Of a stretch of DNA of 64,000 nucleotides, positions 1 to 11,274 are shown piece by piece. The position numbers were made by a program, and so were the translations under genes. Numbering within the stretch: the first letter of the stretch is position 1; each line of letters starts with the position of its first letter. This stretch comes from Axinella damicornis (lineage: Eukaryota; Porifera; Demospongiae; Axinellida; Axinellidae): positions 4,680,077 through 4,744,076 of the forward strand of contig OZ007507.1 of NCBI GenBank assembly GCA_963931865.1, written 5' to 3'. The notes under the pieces are model-generated. The model saw only the letters and a program-made list of their open reading frames with translations. It was not told the origin of the DNA and ran no database searches.

Positions 1-3000
1 GTGTTTAGCACCCCGAGCCCCACAGTTCCAATCCCCACCCTGAACAGGAGCTACAGCAGCAGCAGTAATATGCTTCTGGAAGAGAGCGATTGCTCGTACG
101 GCACGAACCAGAATCCGCCAACCCAATCTCGAGTTGGAGTATCACAGTACAACCGGCGGTACACCCATACACGCTCCCACTCTAACCCTCTTGCTAACAT
201 CATTATCCATCCCGAAGCCAGCAGTGTTCACCCTGCAGGAAATGGTGGTCCGAACAGGAGTGGTGTCCGCTCCCCGAGCCCCCCGACCCGTGCCGGTAGC
301 CAACCCTCGATGGTCTCTAACTCCGTTACGGGATCTCCCTCCTCTGTCCACAAGAACAAAGGCCACCCGCAGATGAGGCGAATCATGGCCCAGACTCCGA
401 GCTTCTCCCAGAGCATCTCAAGTGACCAGCTTGGCCCCGTGGTCGCCAGCACAGCACCCCCCCAGGAGTACCAGAGCATGTTTTTCCGGCCGAACCAGCG
501 TAATGAGGATGCAATGCCACGTTGCAACTCTCTTGCAGGTGTTCAGCCGCAAAGACGCTCCATCTCTTCCCAGCCTTACCTGGGTCGTGAGATGACGTCA
601 GCCTCAATGGTCGACCTTCCGATGACAACGGCTGCCAGCAGCGAGCACTTGGACCAGATTGACGAGTATCCTCTCCCCAAGTCAGGGAAGTCCCAGTCTG
701 TTCCAAGACTGACGCTCATGACCGTCTCATCGGATAGCGAGAGAGGTAATCACATGCAGCCATCATTGTGTGATGTAATGGGAATAGTTTTGAATGGAGA
801 GTTTATGGAGCTGGTGATGTCATTGTCTACACTGCATGATGTAATGGATTAGTATTGTGTGGAGGGTCTATGCAATAATGATCTAGCAGATATGTGTGGG
901 TGTCAAAATAGTGATGTAATGGGATTAGTTGTGTGTGGAGAGTCAGTGTAAGTGATGATGTATATCCAGGTGGAAGTTTAGTCTGAGGTAGTCATGTAGT
1001 ATAAATATCCCAAATTTGGCTCACTTTATAGTGAAGATGATCTAATCGTATGGTCGATGATGTCGGAAGATTCTTATTCTTTGTCTAGCTTGAATTAACA
1101 ATCACACTCTGCAGTTGGTAATTTGAGTGCAGGGGGGCATCATGTGTGTCCATCTCTCCAACAGTGGGGGTGAGGTGGGAGGGATGGGGGGGGGGGCAGC
1201 ATAGGTGACATACCAGCTTGATGGAAGTGCAGTGCACTCAATCAGCCTGACTACCCACACACATGCAAAGATCTTTCTGAACCAGACAAACATGACCCGG
1301 CCCAGTGGTAGCTAAGATTCAAACCCAAGACACAGTTAGGTTCTAGCCATTGAATGTTACAATTTCCCAGGGGTGGGCCTTTACACAGTGCTCATATACC
1401 GCCTTCTCTCTCCCCAGGTGTCCAGTCTACCAGTGTCCCCACCTCGCCACGCACACCCGGGACCTTCACCCCTACCACCAGCGGACGTATGGGCCATGCT
1501 GTGATGCATCGGTAAATGTTTCCCCTTCTTCCTCAGGCACACTTTATACACCCCCTCTTACCCCCTCACCTCTTCACTTTTCATACCCCCACCTCGCATC
1601 TGCCCTTTGATCACCTCATCATGCTCTCCCCCTCACACCCTTTCCTCACGCCCCTCCCCTTCACGCCCTTCCCTCAACCTCCTCACATGCACCTTCCCCC
1701 TCACCTCTACACACCCTCCCCTGTACCTCACCTCCACCCTCACCACTCACAACCTCAAACACTGGTATATCCAGTAGGCACTGAGTGCTATACATATATA
1801 GCCTATAGATCTCCAGGGCAACTATCACTCGATCTGTAGTAAGTGGATTAAGCATTTTGAGTGCTAGTAAATACCACTGCTGAGAAGAATGTAGTGAGAT
1901 GAGGAATGACTGCATTCCATACTTCTTCCACTCTCTCTGTCTGAAGTGTTTTGACAGCTCTGTGTGCGCTGCGAGTGCCATTTGGATAGCCTACAGTAAC
2001 ATTCCACACTAATTGAGCTAAGGAGAATTCCATGCCAAGACATGTATTATGCATCTAACGGGTTCTTAGCATTGTCATGGTTACTGCATGTTCAAGAGCC
2101 GAAAGAGCTGATTTCAAAGAATACTGATTGTGTTTCTTTCTGCATGTTACCTTGTCAAAGTTCAGAATATCAGCTGGCTACTTGCCCTTTCCTGTCCACT
2201 TTTGTGTAATGGCCGGCCACCCAAAGTCAATCTATGCAGGGCTGATGAAATTTCTCTTTGCTGGACATTTGGCCAGCCAAATCTGAATTCTTATTTCAAA
2301 CACTGCTCATGGGTGATGGTCTTTCCTGTATTTGTAGCTGTGGCTGTGCTAGTGGTCACACTCACACACGCAAAGCAGGAAGCGCTGTAGTGTCCTTGTA
2401 TACAGCATGTACTGTGTCAGTAACAAAGGAAGGATGTGTGGGTTTGGTGTGTCACCATACATCCTTGTATCACAGCAAACTTAGAAGTTCATGACCTGCT
2501 CCCTCCCTCCCTCCCTCCCTCCCTCCCTCCCTCCCTCCCTCCCTCCCTCCCTCCCTCCCTCTCTCCCCCTCCCTCCGTCCCTCCGTATGTCCTTGCACAG
2601 ATTTTCTACCAAGACATTTCTGACTCACCACGTCTGTGACTACTGCAAGAAGACTGTCATGATTGGAGTGAAGTGCAAGCATTGCAAGTGAGTGTGTGTG
2701 TGTGTGTGTGTGTGTGCACGCTGCATTCAGTTGAGAAGCTAGTCAAAGTCAATCGTATAAAGGTGATACATCATCAGCTCTATGAGTCATCACTTGTAGT
2801 CCAGGTTGCCTTCATACACTCCTCCCCCTCCTTTCCCGGCCTCGTCCTTCCCTTCTCCTCTCTTTCCTTCTCGTCTCCTTCCATCCACCTCCTCCCATTC
2901 CCTACTCCCCTCCCCGTATCCCGCATGTGCAGATACAAGTGTCATCGGAACTGCGCACCGAAGGCTCCCCACTCCTGCGGGCTGCCTCGTGAGCTGATGG

Positions 3001-4883
3001 AATACTTCCGAAAACACATCCTCCTCACCTCTTCCCCCTCCCCCTCTGTCGAGAACTTTGTAAGCCCTTTTGAGCACAATGCTCCTCGACCTCCGATGGA
3101 GAAGAGCAACACGTACGACTCTGACACGAGGGACTTCATCATCCCGGACCTTACCAAAGAGCCTAAGAATGGTAGGCACTAGGCATCAATTGTATGACAC
3201 CATCACATAAGTTGTGTAGTGTATATGTAATGGAAGCCACACACACATGCCCAGATGCCTTTTTTCATGAAATAGAGAAGCATGGAACCCTTAGCACTAT
3301 GAACCCTGGCTGCTAACACCACAAAACTCCCACCACAGTCAGTAGCTGAACTGAGTGAAACTACCTTGTGTGGTACATGCACACGTGCATTTGATGATAT
3401 TCATGATCCTCACCCCCCTCCTCTCTTTCTCCTCCTCTCTCCTCCCTCCTCTCCCTCTCCCTCCTTCCATACACAGGCCAGTTCAGCCCCGTAATGAGCA
3501 CGAAAAGGGTGAGACCCGAGAATGGTCGCACACACCCCTTCATGACCCAGGCCTCTTCAACCAGTCTCCTCCTTGAAGTTCCTCCTGTCTCCCGGGGCTA
3601 CCGAAGCACCAGCTCCACCCCCTCTCCCTCCATCTCCCCACCAACCTCCCCCAGCCTCACACCCAACTCACCACAATCACCGAACAATTTATACCGATAC
3701 GACTACCCGTCGCCGAAACTTCTGCGAACACACCGTGACACATTTGGAAGCACCGACGATGAATCGATCGACGGAGATATTGGTAAAGATTTGCGACTCT
3801 TGAGTGAGGACGATTCACAAAGCTGCAGTCCTTATAGTTCACACGAGAACAGTATAAATGACATATCTGACACCTCCCGACTTAAGGAGACCAGTCCCCG
3901 TGGCCTCCGTCCACCGCCCCAGATCGTCCTCGCCCAGTCCCTTCCCGATCTGCTACTCCCGCATGGGAGGAAGTCCACGGACAGCAGTGACGGTAGCCCG
4001 ACCAGCCTCGTGAATGGGTAAGTTTGCCATAGTGTACTTCATCTCTGTGTTGACCATAGAGTGTGCCATTGGCAAGGAGAGAGTACGAAAGAGAGGGAGG
4101 GAAGTTCCAATCACTGCAGTTTAGCTTATAGCATGTTCATTGACCTTCCTTCCCACCTTTCTCCTCTCTCCTCGTCATCCTCCTCCTCTTCCTCCTTCTC
4201 CTGTCCCTCCCTCATTCATTCTCCCTCCTTCCCTCCCTCCCTCCCTCCCTCCCTCCCTCCCTCCCTCCCTCCCTCCCTCCCTCCCTCCCAGCTTTGCATC
4301 AGATGAATACTTACAACACCAATTGGTGAGGAGGAAGGAATCTATCCTCTCCGCTGCTGACTCCAAAACCAGCACACTTGTCAGCAGCTTGCCTGTGAGT
4401 GGAGTGCCAGATCCACAGTGATGCTCTTACATGCAGCTACCTTTCTACATGACCTAGATTAGTTAAACGATGAAACCGAGGGGTCTACGGGATTTAGAGC
4501 CCCACAGAAACTATATAGACACCCGCACGCGAAGCGCAAGGGTGTCTATAGGTTTCCAAGGTGATCTAAATCCCGTAGGCCCCGAGGGTTTCATCGTCTA
4601 AGGTATTATACCATACAGCTGGCAGCCAATCTAGTTGCTGTCTGTATTAGCAATCGAAACAGTGAGCAACCATTCAGTCAAAAGGACTTCGCGCAGAGAT
4701 GAATGAGGCTTACGACACACACACACACACATTAGACTGAAGAGGACGACTTCGACTCAGATGCCCAAGGGGTTCCAGATGATGTTCCCGACTATCGCCG
4801 GCGGAGGGTAAGCAGATTGTCCAACCTTAACATTGCACACTCAGCATTTTCTTTGTTGCATGCAGCAAATCATTTTTTCCCAC

Positions 4884-4915
<32 letters not shown>

Positions 4916-7652
4916 AGCACCGCAACAGTGTTGTAGATGAGTGGAACATCCCTTACAGCGACATCCGCATCATGGAGACGGTGGGGCGTGGCCTCGTGTC
5001 AGATGTGTACCGGGGTAACTGGCATGGAGAAGTAGCCATCAAGAAGTTCTTCTTGCCCAATCCCACCGCTGAGCAGCTCAGCAGATTCAAGGAGGAGGTG
5101 AGGATGGTGGGAGGGAAGAGAGGGAAAATGCGGAGAGGGAGGAAGGTAGGGGGTAGGGAGGAGAGAGGGAGGTAGGGGGTTGGGAAAAGGAGAGAGGGAG
5201 GGAGGGGGTAGGGAGAAGGAGAGAGGGAGGGAGGGGGTAGGGAGGAGAGAGGGAGGTAGGGGGTAGGGAGAAGGAGAGAGGGAGGGAGGGGGTAGGAGAA
5301 AGGGGAAAGGGGAAGCAAGTATGCTTATCGTACACGACTATTGTCATCATCACTGACTCTTTCCACCTCCACAACTCAAAGGTCGCCATCCTGAAGAAGA
5401 CACGTCATGAGAACTTGGCTCTGTTCATGGGAGCAAGCCTCAGTCCTCCCAACCTCGCCATCGTCACTAGGTGACTCTCTCTTCTTGCACATATACACGT
5501 ACACCCACACACACACACAATGGAGCTTGGATAACTATTGTTACCTTTCTCTCCTCATCTATTTCCTCTCCATCTTTCCTGCCTCCTCTCCCCTGCTCCT
5601 CCTCTCCAGTTTCTGCAAGGGGCAGACGCTGTTCAGAACGGTTCACCATTGGTTGGAGCCTTTCCCTATGGAGAAATGCATCCATATTGCGAAGCAGATT
5701 GCACAGGGACTGGGGTACCTCCATGCTAGGGGCATCGTGCACAAGGATCTCAACTCAAGAAATGTCTTTCTGGATCCAAAGGGCAAGGTGGTGATCACCG
5801 ACACTGGATTGACCACCCTCAGTGACTGCATTTGGATACAGTAAGTAGACATTAAATTTTGTCACAGTAATGTAAGCAACACAGCCACATAAGAATAAGC
5901 AAGGAACTCAGGCACATGACATGTAGCAATGATTCACATGACAGCAGTAGACATTTCAATATGTTAAACCATACTATGGTCATCTGATGTGATATTATGT
6001 ACCGTCCCTCCACTCTCCTCATCCCCCACCCCCTCCTCCCTCAGGCAATGTGGTCACTGTTGTGCCTTCACGCCCCGCACAAAGATCTACTATCTTGCTC
6101 CTGAGATTATGAGGCGGCTTTGTCCGAACCCTGAGGTGCAGGAGAATGAAGATCTCTACCCCTACACCGAGAAGTCCGATATCTATGCATTTGGGTAAGT
6201 ATTTTTCAGTAAGCAATCCTACGTACACTTGTCTGCACAGTTTTACATGTTTCATCAACAGGAACTATTCATGATTGACCTTCTCTCCCTCCCTCCCTCC
6301 CTCCCTCCCTCCCTCCCTCCCTCCCTCCCTCCCTCCCTCCCTCCCTCCCTCCCTCCCTCCCTCCCTCCCTCCCTCCCTCCCCCCCCCCTCTGCAGCACCA
6401 TCCTCTATGAGCTACTGACACATCGGTTCCCATTTATGGTGGACCATCTTGGGTTCTCTCTTGATGTCACAACAGTCATTTTCTTGGTTGGCAGGGGAGA
6501 GCGACAAGAGTTCCACTCCAGAGAGATTCCAAAAAGAATCAAGGTGAGACCACTCTTAAAAGCAAGTTTCACCTGTTTAGTCACAAAATATTCTCGGCCT
6601 GAGAGGAAGTGCTGCATACCTGTAATTTCTTGTAATCTCTAGTAATCTCTAGTCTGGCTGGCCAAGACGGCATCTATATAGCTTCTTTGTTGGCCTTCTA
6701 GGACCAAAGTTGGCAAGCAATCAAAACAGATATACTAAGCTTGCTCTAATTATCTGAAGAGTAGTTGTTTGGTGGTTGTCATAGAGCAATTGAATTGCTA
6801 TGGCTAGGCATTCGAGTGGTTGATCACGTTGTTGGTTGAGCCAAAGATGGATCACTTAGTCGCAACTTGTGGCTAGTGTTGTCCAGTGGCGGCCAGTTGG
6901 GCAACTGTCCTGCAAGTAGAAGCTTGGTGCACAGCTGTCTTGTCTCATTCCAACACCCGCGCTAAGCAGTCTGGGAATGGGATTAAGGTACCCAGGCCTA
7001 CATGTACCTCTCTCTCTTTCTGTTCTTCTGTTTGTGTTGACAATAATACACGGATGTGGAAGAACTGGGAAGGCCTGGTATCATTCACCACGAGTGACGT
7101 CAGATGGACGTAGGATAGGTGGGGCTCGTAGTCGTTTCTGCAGGTCCCGAAGCAGTTCATCATCCAGTCGGCTCAGTTCAAACGCTCTGCGGCTAGTCAA
7201 CTCTCCCAGATGATCTACACAACTTCATCGGCCAGTTTTAAAACTTATTTGCGGTTGGGCCACGCCCCCCTATGTCCATCTGACATCAATCACGTGATGG
7301 ATAATACCAGACCTTCCCATTTTTCGTTGCGTTGCTCTTCCGCATCTGTCAACACAAACCGAAGAACAGAAAGAAAAAAAAACAGGGTAGGCCTGGGAAT
7401 GAGGCCAGGATAAGTAGCTCACTTGCTATTTAGACCATATACCTCATACATAGTACAATCACTTCTATTGTCATCATTCCATTCCAGGATCTGGTGTGGG
7501 ACTGCTGGCACCCCCAGCCCCAGAGCAGGCTTCCTATCACCACCATCTGGGATATCCTCGCAAAGCTTTCCCGCAAGAAAACACCGATTTCACGGAGTCC
7601 CTCATTCCCGATATCTCTGTCCCGATCCACGGAAGCACTATCAGTGTTTTGA
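1..7652 (+). CDS. KSR: KSR-type Ras/MAPK scaffold pseudokinase, 5' partial
   Basis: This is a spliced gene, open at the left edge. Exons read from GT-AG sites with matching phases: 1-745, 1418-1511, 2601-2687, 2933-3171, 3477-4017, 4292-4394, 4736-4807, 4918-5097, 5382-5470, 5610-5840, 6045-6194, 6396-6543, 7488-7652 (stop TGA). The Ser-rich first exon holds RSHSNP, a mode-1 14-3-3 motif. Exons 2-4 join into a C1 zinc finger (HRFSTKTF...VCDYC...CKHC...CHRNC...SCG). Exons 8-13 make a kinase domain: glycine loop GRGLVSDV, VAIKK, HKDLNSRN, DTG in place of DFG, and YLAPE. The ending resembles the KSR C-terminus. KSR proteins scaffold Raf, MEK and ERK at the membrane and allosterically activate Raf. 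Mammalian KSR has Arg at the VAIK lysine; this protein has Lys. The segment after GTILYELLTHRFPF (exon 12) is longer than usual, so that boundary is the least certain. The N-terminal CA1 region lies outside the window. Confidence 0.9.
172..189 (+). other. 14-3-3 mode-1 motif RSHSNP in KSR
   Basis: The codons spell Arg-Ser-His-Ser-Asn-Pro, which fits RSx(pS)xP. KSR and Raf are retained in the cytosol by 14-3-3 through such sites. The role here is inferred from the motif and the family. Confidence 0.5.
2504..2577. repeat. (TCCC)n microsatellite in a KSR intron
   Basis: Pure TCCC repeats lie just before the acceptor at 2600. Similar runs precede the acceptors at 4291 and 6395, and C runs precede 4917. 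They act as long pyrimidine tracts next to 3' splice sites. Confidence 0.9.
4225..4289. repeat. (TCCC)n microsatellite in a KSR intron
   Basis: The TCCC run ends directly at the acceptor CAG of the exon starting at 4292. Confidence 0.9.
4464..4601. mobile_element. Palindromic MITE in a KSR intron
   Basis: The arms TTAAACGATGAAACC and GGTTTCATCGTCTAA are inverted and continue inward through an imperfect stem (GGGGTCTACGGGATTTAGA against TCTAAATCCCGTAGGCCCC). The element is about 138 bp and has no coding capacity. It lies wholly within the intron 4395-4735. Confidence 0.75.
5098..5310. repeat. GA-rich minisatellite in a KSR intron
   Basis: This is a tandem array of GGGAGGGAGGGGGTAGGGAGAAGGAGAGA-like units of about 30 bp within the intron 5098-5381. 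Confidence 0.7.
6284..6390. repeat. (TCCC)n microsatellite in a KSR intron
   Basis: About 24 TCCC units and then C8 run up to the acceptor at 6395. Confidence 0.9.
6990..7413. mobile_element. MITE family A copy in the last KSR intron
   Basis: A sequence of about 420 bp is repeated at 56955-57391 in an ADO intron, and an internally deleted version sits at about 46467-46610. Ends are inverted: TTCTGTTCTTCTGTTTGTGTTGAC at the left pairs with GTCAACACAAACCGAAGAAC at the right, next to GTAGGCCTGGGAATGAGGC. No long ORF and no recognisable transposase were seen. Confidence 0.75.
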
Positions 7653-8296
7653 ACTGTATTATTTCAGTGTGAAGTTGTGCAAAGTGTTATTTTTGTAGAA
7701 GTGGAATTATTGGTTCAGATCGTTTATATTTGGCAGCACTTGCGTATTTGTTTTCTGAAATCCGTAGATGTTTTATTTTTGACTTGCAGTCTAAACATTG
7801 TTTTGTTTGTGTTCTGTGTTGGTATGTGATGCATACACATCTTCAAATGTTGTGTTATAATGTATGGGATTCTGAAACCATTTAGCAAAAATGAGTAACT
7901 AACTGTATCTATATGCGCAAGCCTGCTGTCCAATTAGTCTTCATTAGCTAGGATGTTACCCTCTTACTGCTGCGTGGTTTAGTTAGTTTGTTCAACTGCA
8001 TGCTGTGTAGAGCGATCTCGTATATCCAATAACCTGAATTGGATGAGAATAGAACAATTACAAATCAGATATAATATTTTGAATTCCATCAATCATCATG
8101 CAGGATGCCACAACAAGTGGCAGCTATATAGTGGAGGGAGGGGGGGGGGGTCTGGGCATAATGAAAGACTACATCAGAGCTATGATCAGAGGGAGTTCAG
8201 TGTTACGAGGATGGAACATTGATGGGAGGAGTTCAGCGTCCAGAGGGAGGGCGTGGAATGTTAGGGAGTAGGTAGGGAAGTAGAGGTTTCTTTCTA
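7653..8296. other. KSR 3' flank / intergenic
   Basis: AT-rich sequence follows the KSR stop codon. No gene was recognised. The stretch at 8205-8290 is a diverged copy of sequence at about 26500-26580, which marks it as part of a dispersed repeat. Confidence 0.5.
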
Positions 8297-8432
8297 TTCT
8301 CGTGCCCAGACCACACTCCACGTGGTCTGGGCACGAGACTAGTGAAGTATACAATCCCCCTACAGAGATCTTTTTCCATAATTATACGTGTATGATGAAG
8401 AAAGATATGTAGGGGGGATTGTATACTTCACT
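8297..8432. mobile_element. Two adjacent hairpin elements
   Basis: The first hairpin (8297-8340) has arms CTCGTGCCCAGACCAC and GTGGTCTGGGCACGAG. The second (8341-8432) has arms AGTGAAGTATACAATCCCCC and GGGGGATTGTATACTTCACT. The first stem recurs with a longer loop at about 26597-26652, and related ends occur at 61280-61872. Confidence 0.75.
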
Positions 8433-8450
8433 GTTTTGTGTGATCATCCC

Positions 8451-8803
8451 TACCTTGTTTCCGCACTTTTTCCCGTTCTGGTATCCCTACATCCTGTTAC
8501 ATTTTGAAATGTTTTTTATTACTTGTTTACGTTCATTTTTTTTAGCACGAACTATAATTATGATTGTTGGTATAGCCTCGGGGCCTGAAAACCCCATGCA
8601 GGAAGTACGATACACCTTAGACACACGACACATTGACGAAAATGGGAAGTGTGTTGTGGCAAAGGAAGTTGTTTCTACCTTGTTTCCGTACTTTTTGCCC
8701 TACATCCTGTTACATTTTTAAATGTTTTTTAATTACTTGTTGTTTACGTTCATTTTTTTAGCACGAACTATAATTATGATTGCTGGTATAGCCTTGGGGC
8801 CTG
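8451..8803. repeat. Direct duplication of about 130 bp
   Basis: Sequence 8451-8587 and sequence 8676-8803 are near-identical, from TACCTTGTTTCCG to GGTATAGCCT(C/T)GGGGCCTG, separated by about 90 bp. No coding potential was seen. Confidence 0.75.
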
Positions 8804-8959
8804 GGCTGTTGTTGGTAGTGCTATGTGTGGACTTGCTATGATGCTAATCAATAAGGGGACTGCATGATAGCCCTGAGGAAATTTGGAAAGTCAGAAAGAA
8901 TTTAATGAATTTTATGAACTGTCTTGCAAAATGTGAATAAACTGTAATGTGTCATAGTA

Positions 8960-9003
8960 CATACATACATTCATACATACATACATACATACATACATAC
9001 ACA
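8960..9003. repeat. (CATA)n microsatellite
   Basis: Tandem CATA units. Confidence 0.9.
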
Positions 9004-9142
9004 CCTGCATAATATATAGGTTGAGGTCCTTAAATGTTAATAAAAGTTATTAATAAGCGTCACCTTGCAATTCGTTATCTGCATATATAAAAGATATTTG
9101 CATTCAGTTAGTGGTCACAGTGTCTTGTTAATGTTTTAATAA

Positions 9143-9520
9143 ACTTACTGTTTGACCACATCCAGATCCAGATCCGGATCCTTGTCTTCCACCTCTTCCT
9201 CTTCCTCCTCTTCCTCTTCCTCCTCTTCCTCTTCCTCCTCTTCCTCTTCCTCCTCTTCCCCTTCCATCTCTTCTCCCTCTACGAGTACTGGTCCCTCTCG
9301 ATCTCCTCCCTTGGCCGGCCCTCCTCCCCCGGTAACTTACTGTTTGACCACATCCAGATCCAGATCCGGATCCTTGTCTTCCACCTCTTCCTCTTCCTCC
9401 TCTTCCTCTTCCTCCTCTTCCTCTTCCTCCTCTTCCCCTTCCATCTCTTCTCCCTCTACGAGTACTGGTCCCTCTCGATCTCCTCCCTCGGCCGGCCCTC
9501 CTCCCCCGGTAACTCCCCCG
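9143..9520 (-). repeat. Tandem-duplicated block, possibly two minus-strand exons
   Basis: Two copies (about 9143-9332 and 9333-9513) share the boundary GTTACCGGGGG on the minus strand. Each ends on the minus strand with AAACA|GTAAGT, a good splice donor. One minus frame reads a Glu-rich segment ending VEDKDPDLDLDVVKQ. The other frames (Gly-Arg or poly-Ser) are what any (CTTCCT)n tract gives. This looks like an exon duplicated together with its donor, or a simple minisatellite. No known domain. Confidence 0.4.
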
Positions 9521-10127
9521 GTAACCCTTGCCCCTCCTCCCCCCCCGGGGCGCAGTGGAGGGCCGGGCCACCGGTGCACCTTCGGCCCTCACTGGTGCGA
9601 GCTCCCGATCCCGCGGCGGCTCTGGCTCCGGTAGCTCCAGCCGCACCGGCTCAGGTTCTGGCCAGTGGTTAGACAATAGTGAAAATGAGGAGTGTTAACA
9701 CTAAAACTATATTATCAGGAATACACAATGAGCTGTATTGCATTCTAAAAGGACTGTCTTGTAGTGCTGGTTAACAGATGCTTCAATTTGCACTCACCTA
9801 GGGAAGAGGCCTGGGATAGGTTCAGAATTATTCCAACCTGGCCTACGCGCGCGGCGCGCCCCGTAGCGTACCTGGTGCAATCTTTAGCTAGCCGGCCGAG
9901 CCGCGGGCAGCACTGCAGATTTTTCGTCATGCACCTCCGGGCCCCAAGAGAAGCCGAGGGCATTTCCTTAGGTACGGAGGGCAAGCTAGGGCGAACGATA
10001 ACTTGTGTTCAGGCGAAATCATTCGTGGAAGTAGCTAACGGCTTTGACAGTTTCCATTCAGAATGTGCATGGTCAATACGAAATATACAGGGCTGAAGCA
10101 AAACCAAGTTTCTTTGTAAACTGTGTA

Positions 10128-10286
10128 TCCGTTTCCTCGCTTGTTCAGGCTTAAATATCGCGTGTAGTCCAGCGTTTGATCGCGGAAATAATTATGGTAC
10201 ATGATGCATATAATACCATAATTATTTCCGCGATCAAACGCTGCGACTACACGCGATATTTAAGCCTGAACAAGCGAGGAAACGGA
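10128..10286. mobile_element. Near-perfect palindromic MITE (family B)
   Basis: Arms of about 75 bp (TCCGTTTCCTCGCTTGTTCA ... inverted) meet around ATGATGCAT. The inner arm TTTCCGCGATCAAACG also forms the ends of the element at 52392-52870, so the two belong to one family. Confidence 0.8.
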
Positions 10287-10322
10287 ATTTTGTGTCACAC
10301 ATGATAAAGATGAACAATTTGA

Positions 10323-10727
10323 GATGAACCTACCAGTAGCTGTGGGACCGGGGACCGGGCGAGGCAGCAACTCCTGATCCATATCTTCCTCCGGTGCTCC
10401 CGCATGTAGTTCCACATCCATTAGGAACTCTATGCATAGAAAATAAATAATTTTTACGAGTCTAACGTATGCGGATTTGTTATGAAACTCACCGGTTGTG
10501 CTTGTTGCAAATCTTCGGCGGCCCCCCCTACCTCCAAGGAGGTTGTTTGGATCTACATCAGGTACAGTAGGCCTACGGCTGCGGGGAGCTCCATCGGTAC
10601 TAGTTTCGAGCCTCAGTACGGTTTGTGAGCAACGACTGCATAAACACACCATATGCATCAAAATCCTCAAAACATGGTTGGATTCAGAGGCCTGTAGCTC
10701 CAAACCTGATGAGGATGTCACCCCCAC
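10323..10727 (-). other. Possible minus-strand exons, unrecognised gene
   Basis: On the minus strand, a reading frame from 10727 ends at a donor near 10496 (...FATSTTG|GTGAGT). A second segment (10337 to about 10423) begins after a pyrimidine-rich AG and reads MDVELHAGAPEEDMDQELLPRP before another GT donor (GTAGGT). With the acidic block at 9143-9520 this could be one low-complexity gene. No family was recognised. Confidence 0.25.
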
Positions 10728-11274
10728 ATGTAGGTATCACAAGAATCCACCGAGAACGGGCAATCCTGTGATGCAAGTCCGGTATTTTAGCTGCTCCCGT
10801 TCTCCGGATATCTTCGCTCAAACATCACCAATAATTACCCCGCTTTAGCCCGCCCCTATTTCAGAGGTTTATAGCGCAGGGTCTTGGGAGGGGAGAGGTA
10901 GATTTTCTTGAAGGCATCCATCGCCGCTTTGAACTGTGGCTACCTCCAGCCGACAGCGAATTCACAACGAGAGAACAACAACTTGCCGACTTTAAGGTGG
11001 TTTCCACGTGGTAGCGTCCGTCACATTACTCCGTTCACGATCTCTTGAAACTCAACGTGATACGGAGTTTCGCGTACCTCCGTAAGCGTGTCCTACCTCC
11101 TCTGGTTATTCATAGCCGGCCAGGGGCCGGGGCCGGAGGTGATCGTGAATACTTACTTAAATACCTTTGGGGGGTCCATGATACATACAGTGGGCGTTGG
11201 ACGTCCGTATATGTATAACCTCCACTTCTATGGGATAAAATTTATCTTGCTTCTCTCCAGCCAAGATACCTAGG

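Noticed and set aside
9128..9676. Open frames rich in Gly-Arg (minus) and Ser (plus)
   Set aside because: A (CTTCCT)n tract gives such frames on both strands. Codon periodicity comes from the repeat; at most the Glu-rich minus frame might be an exon.
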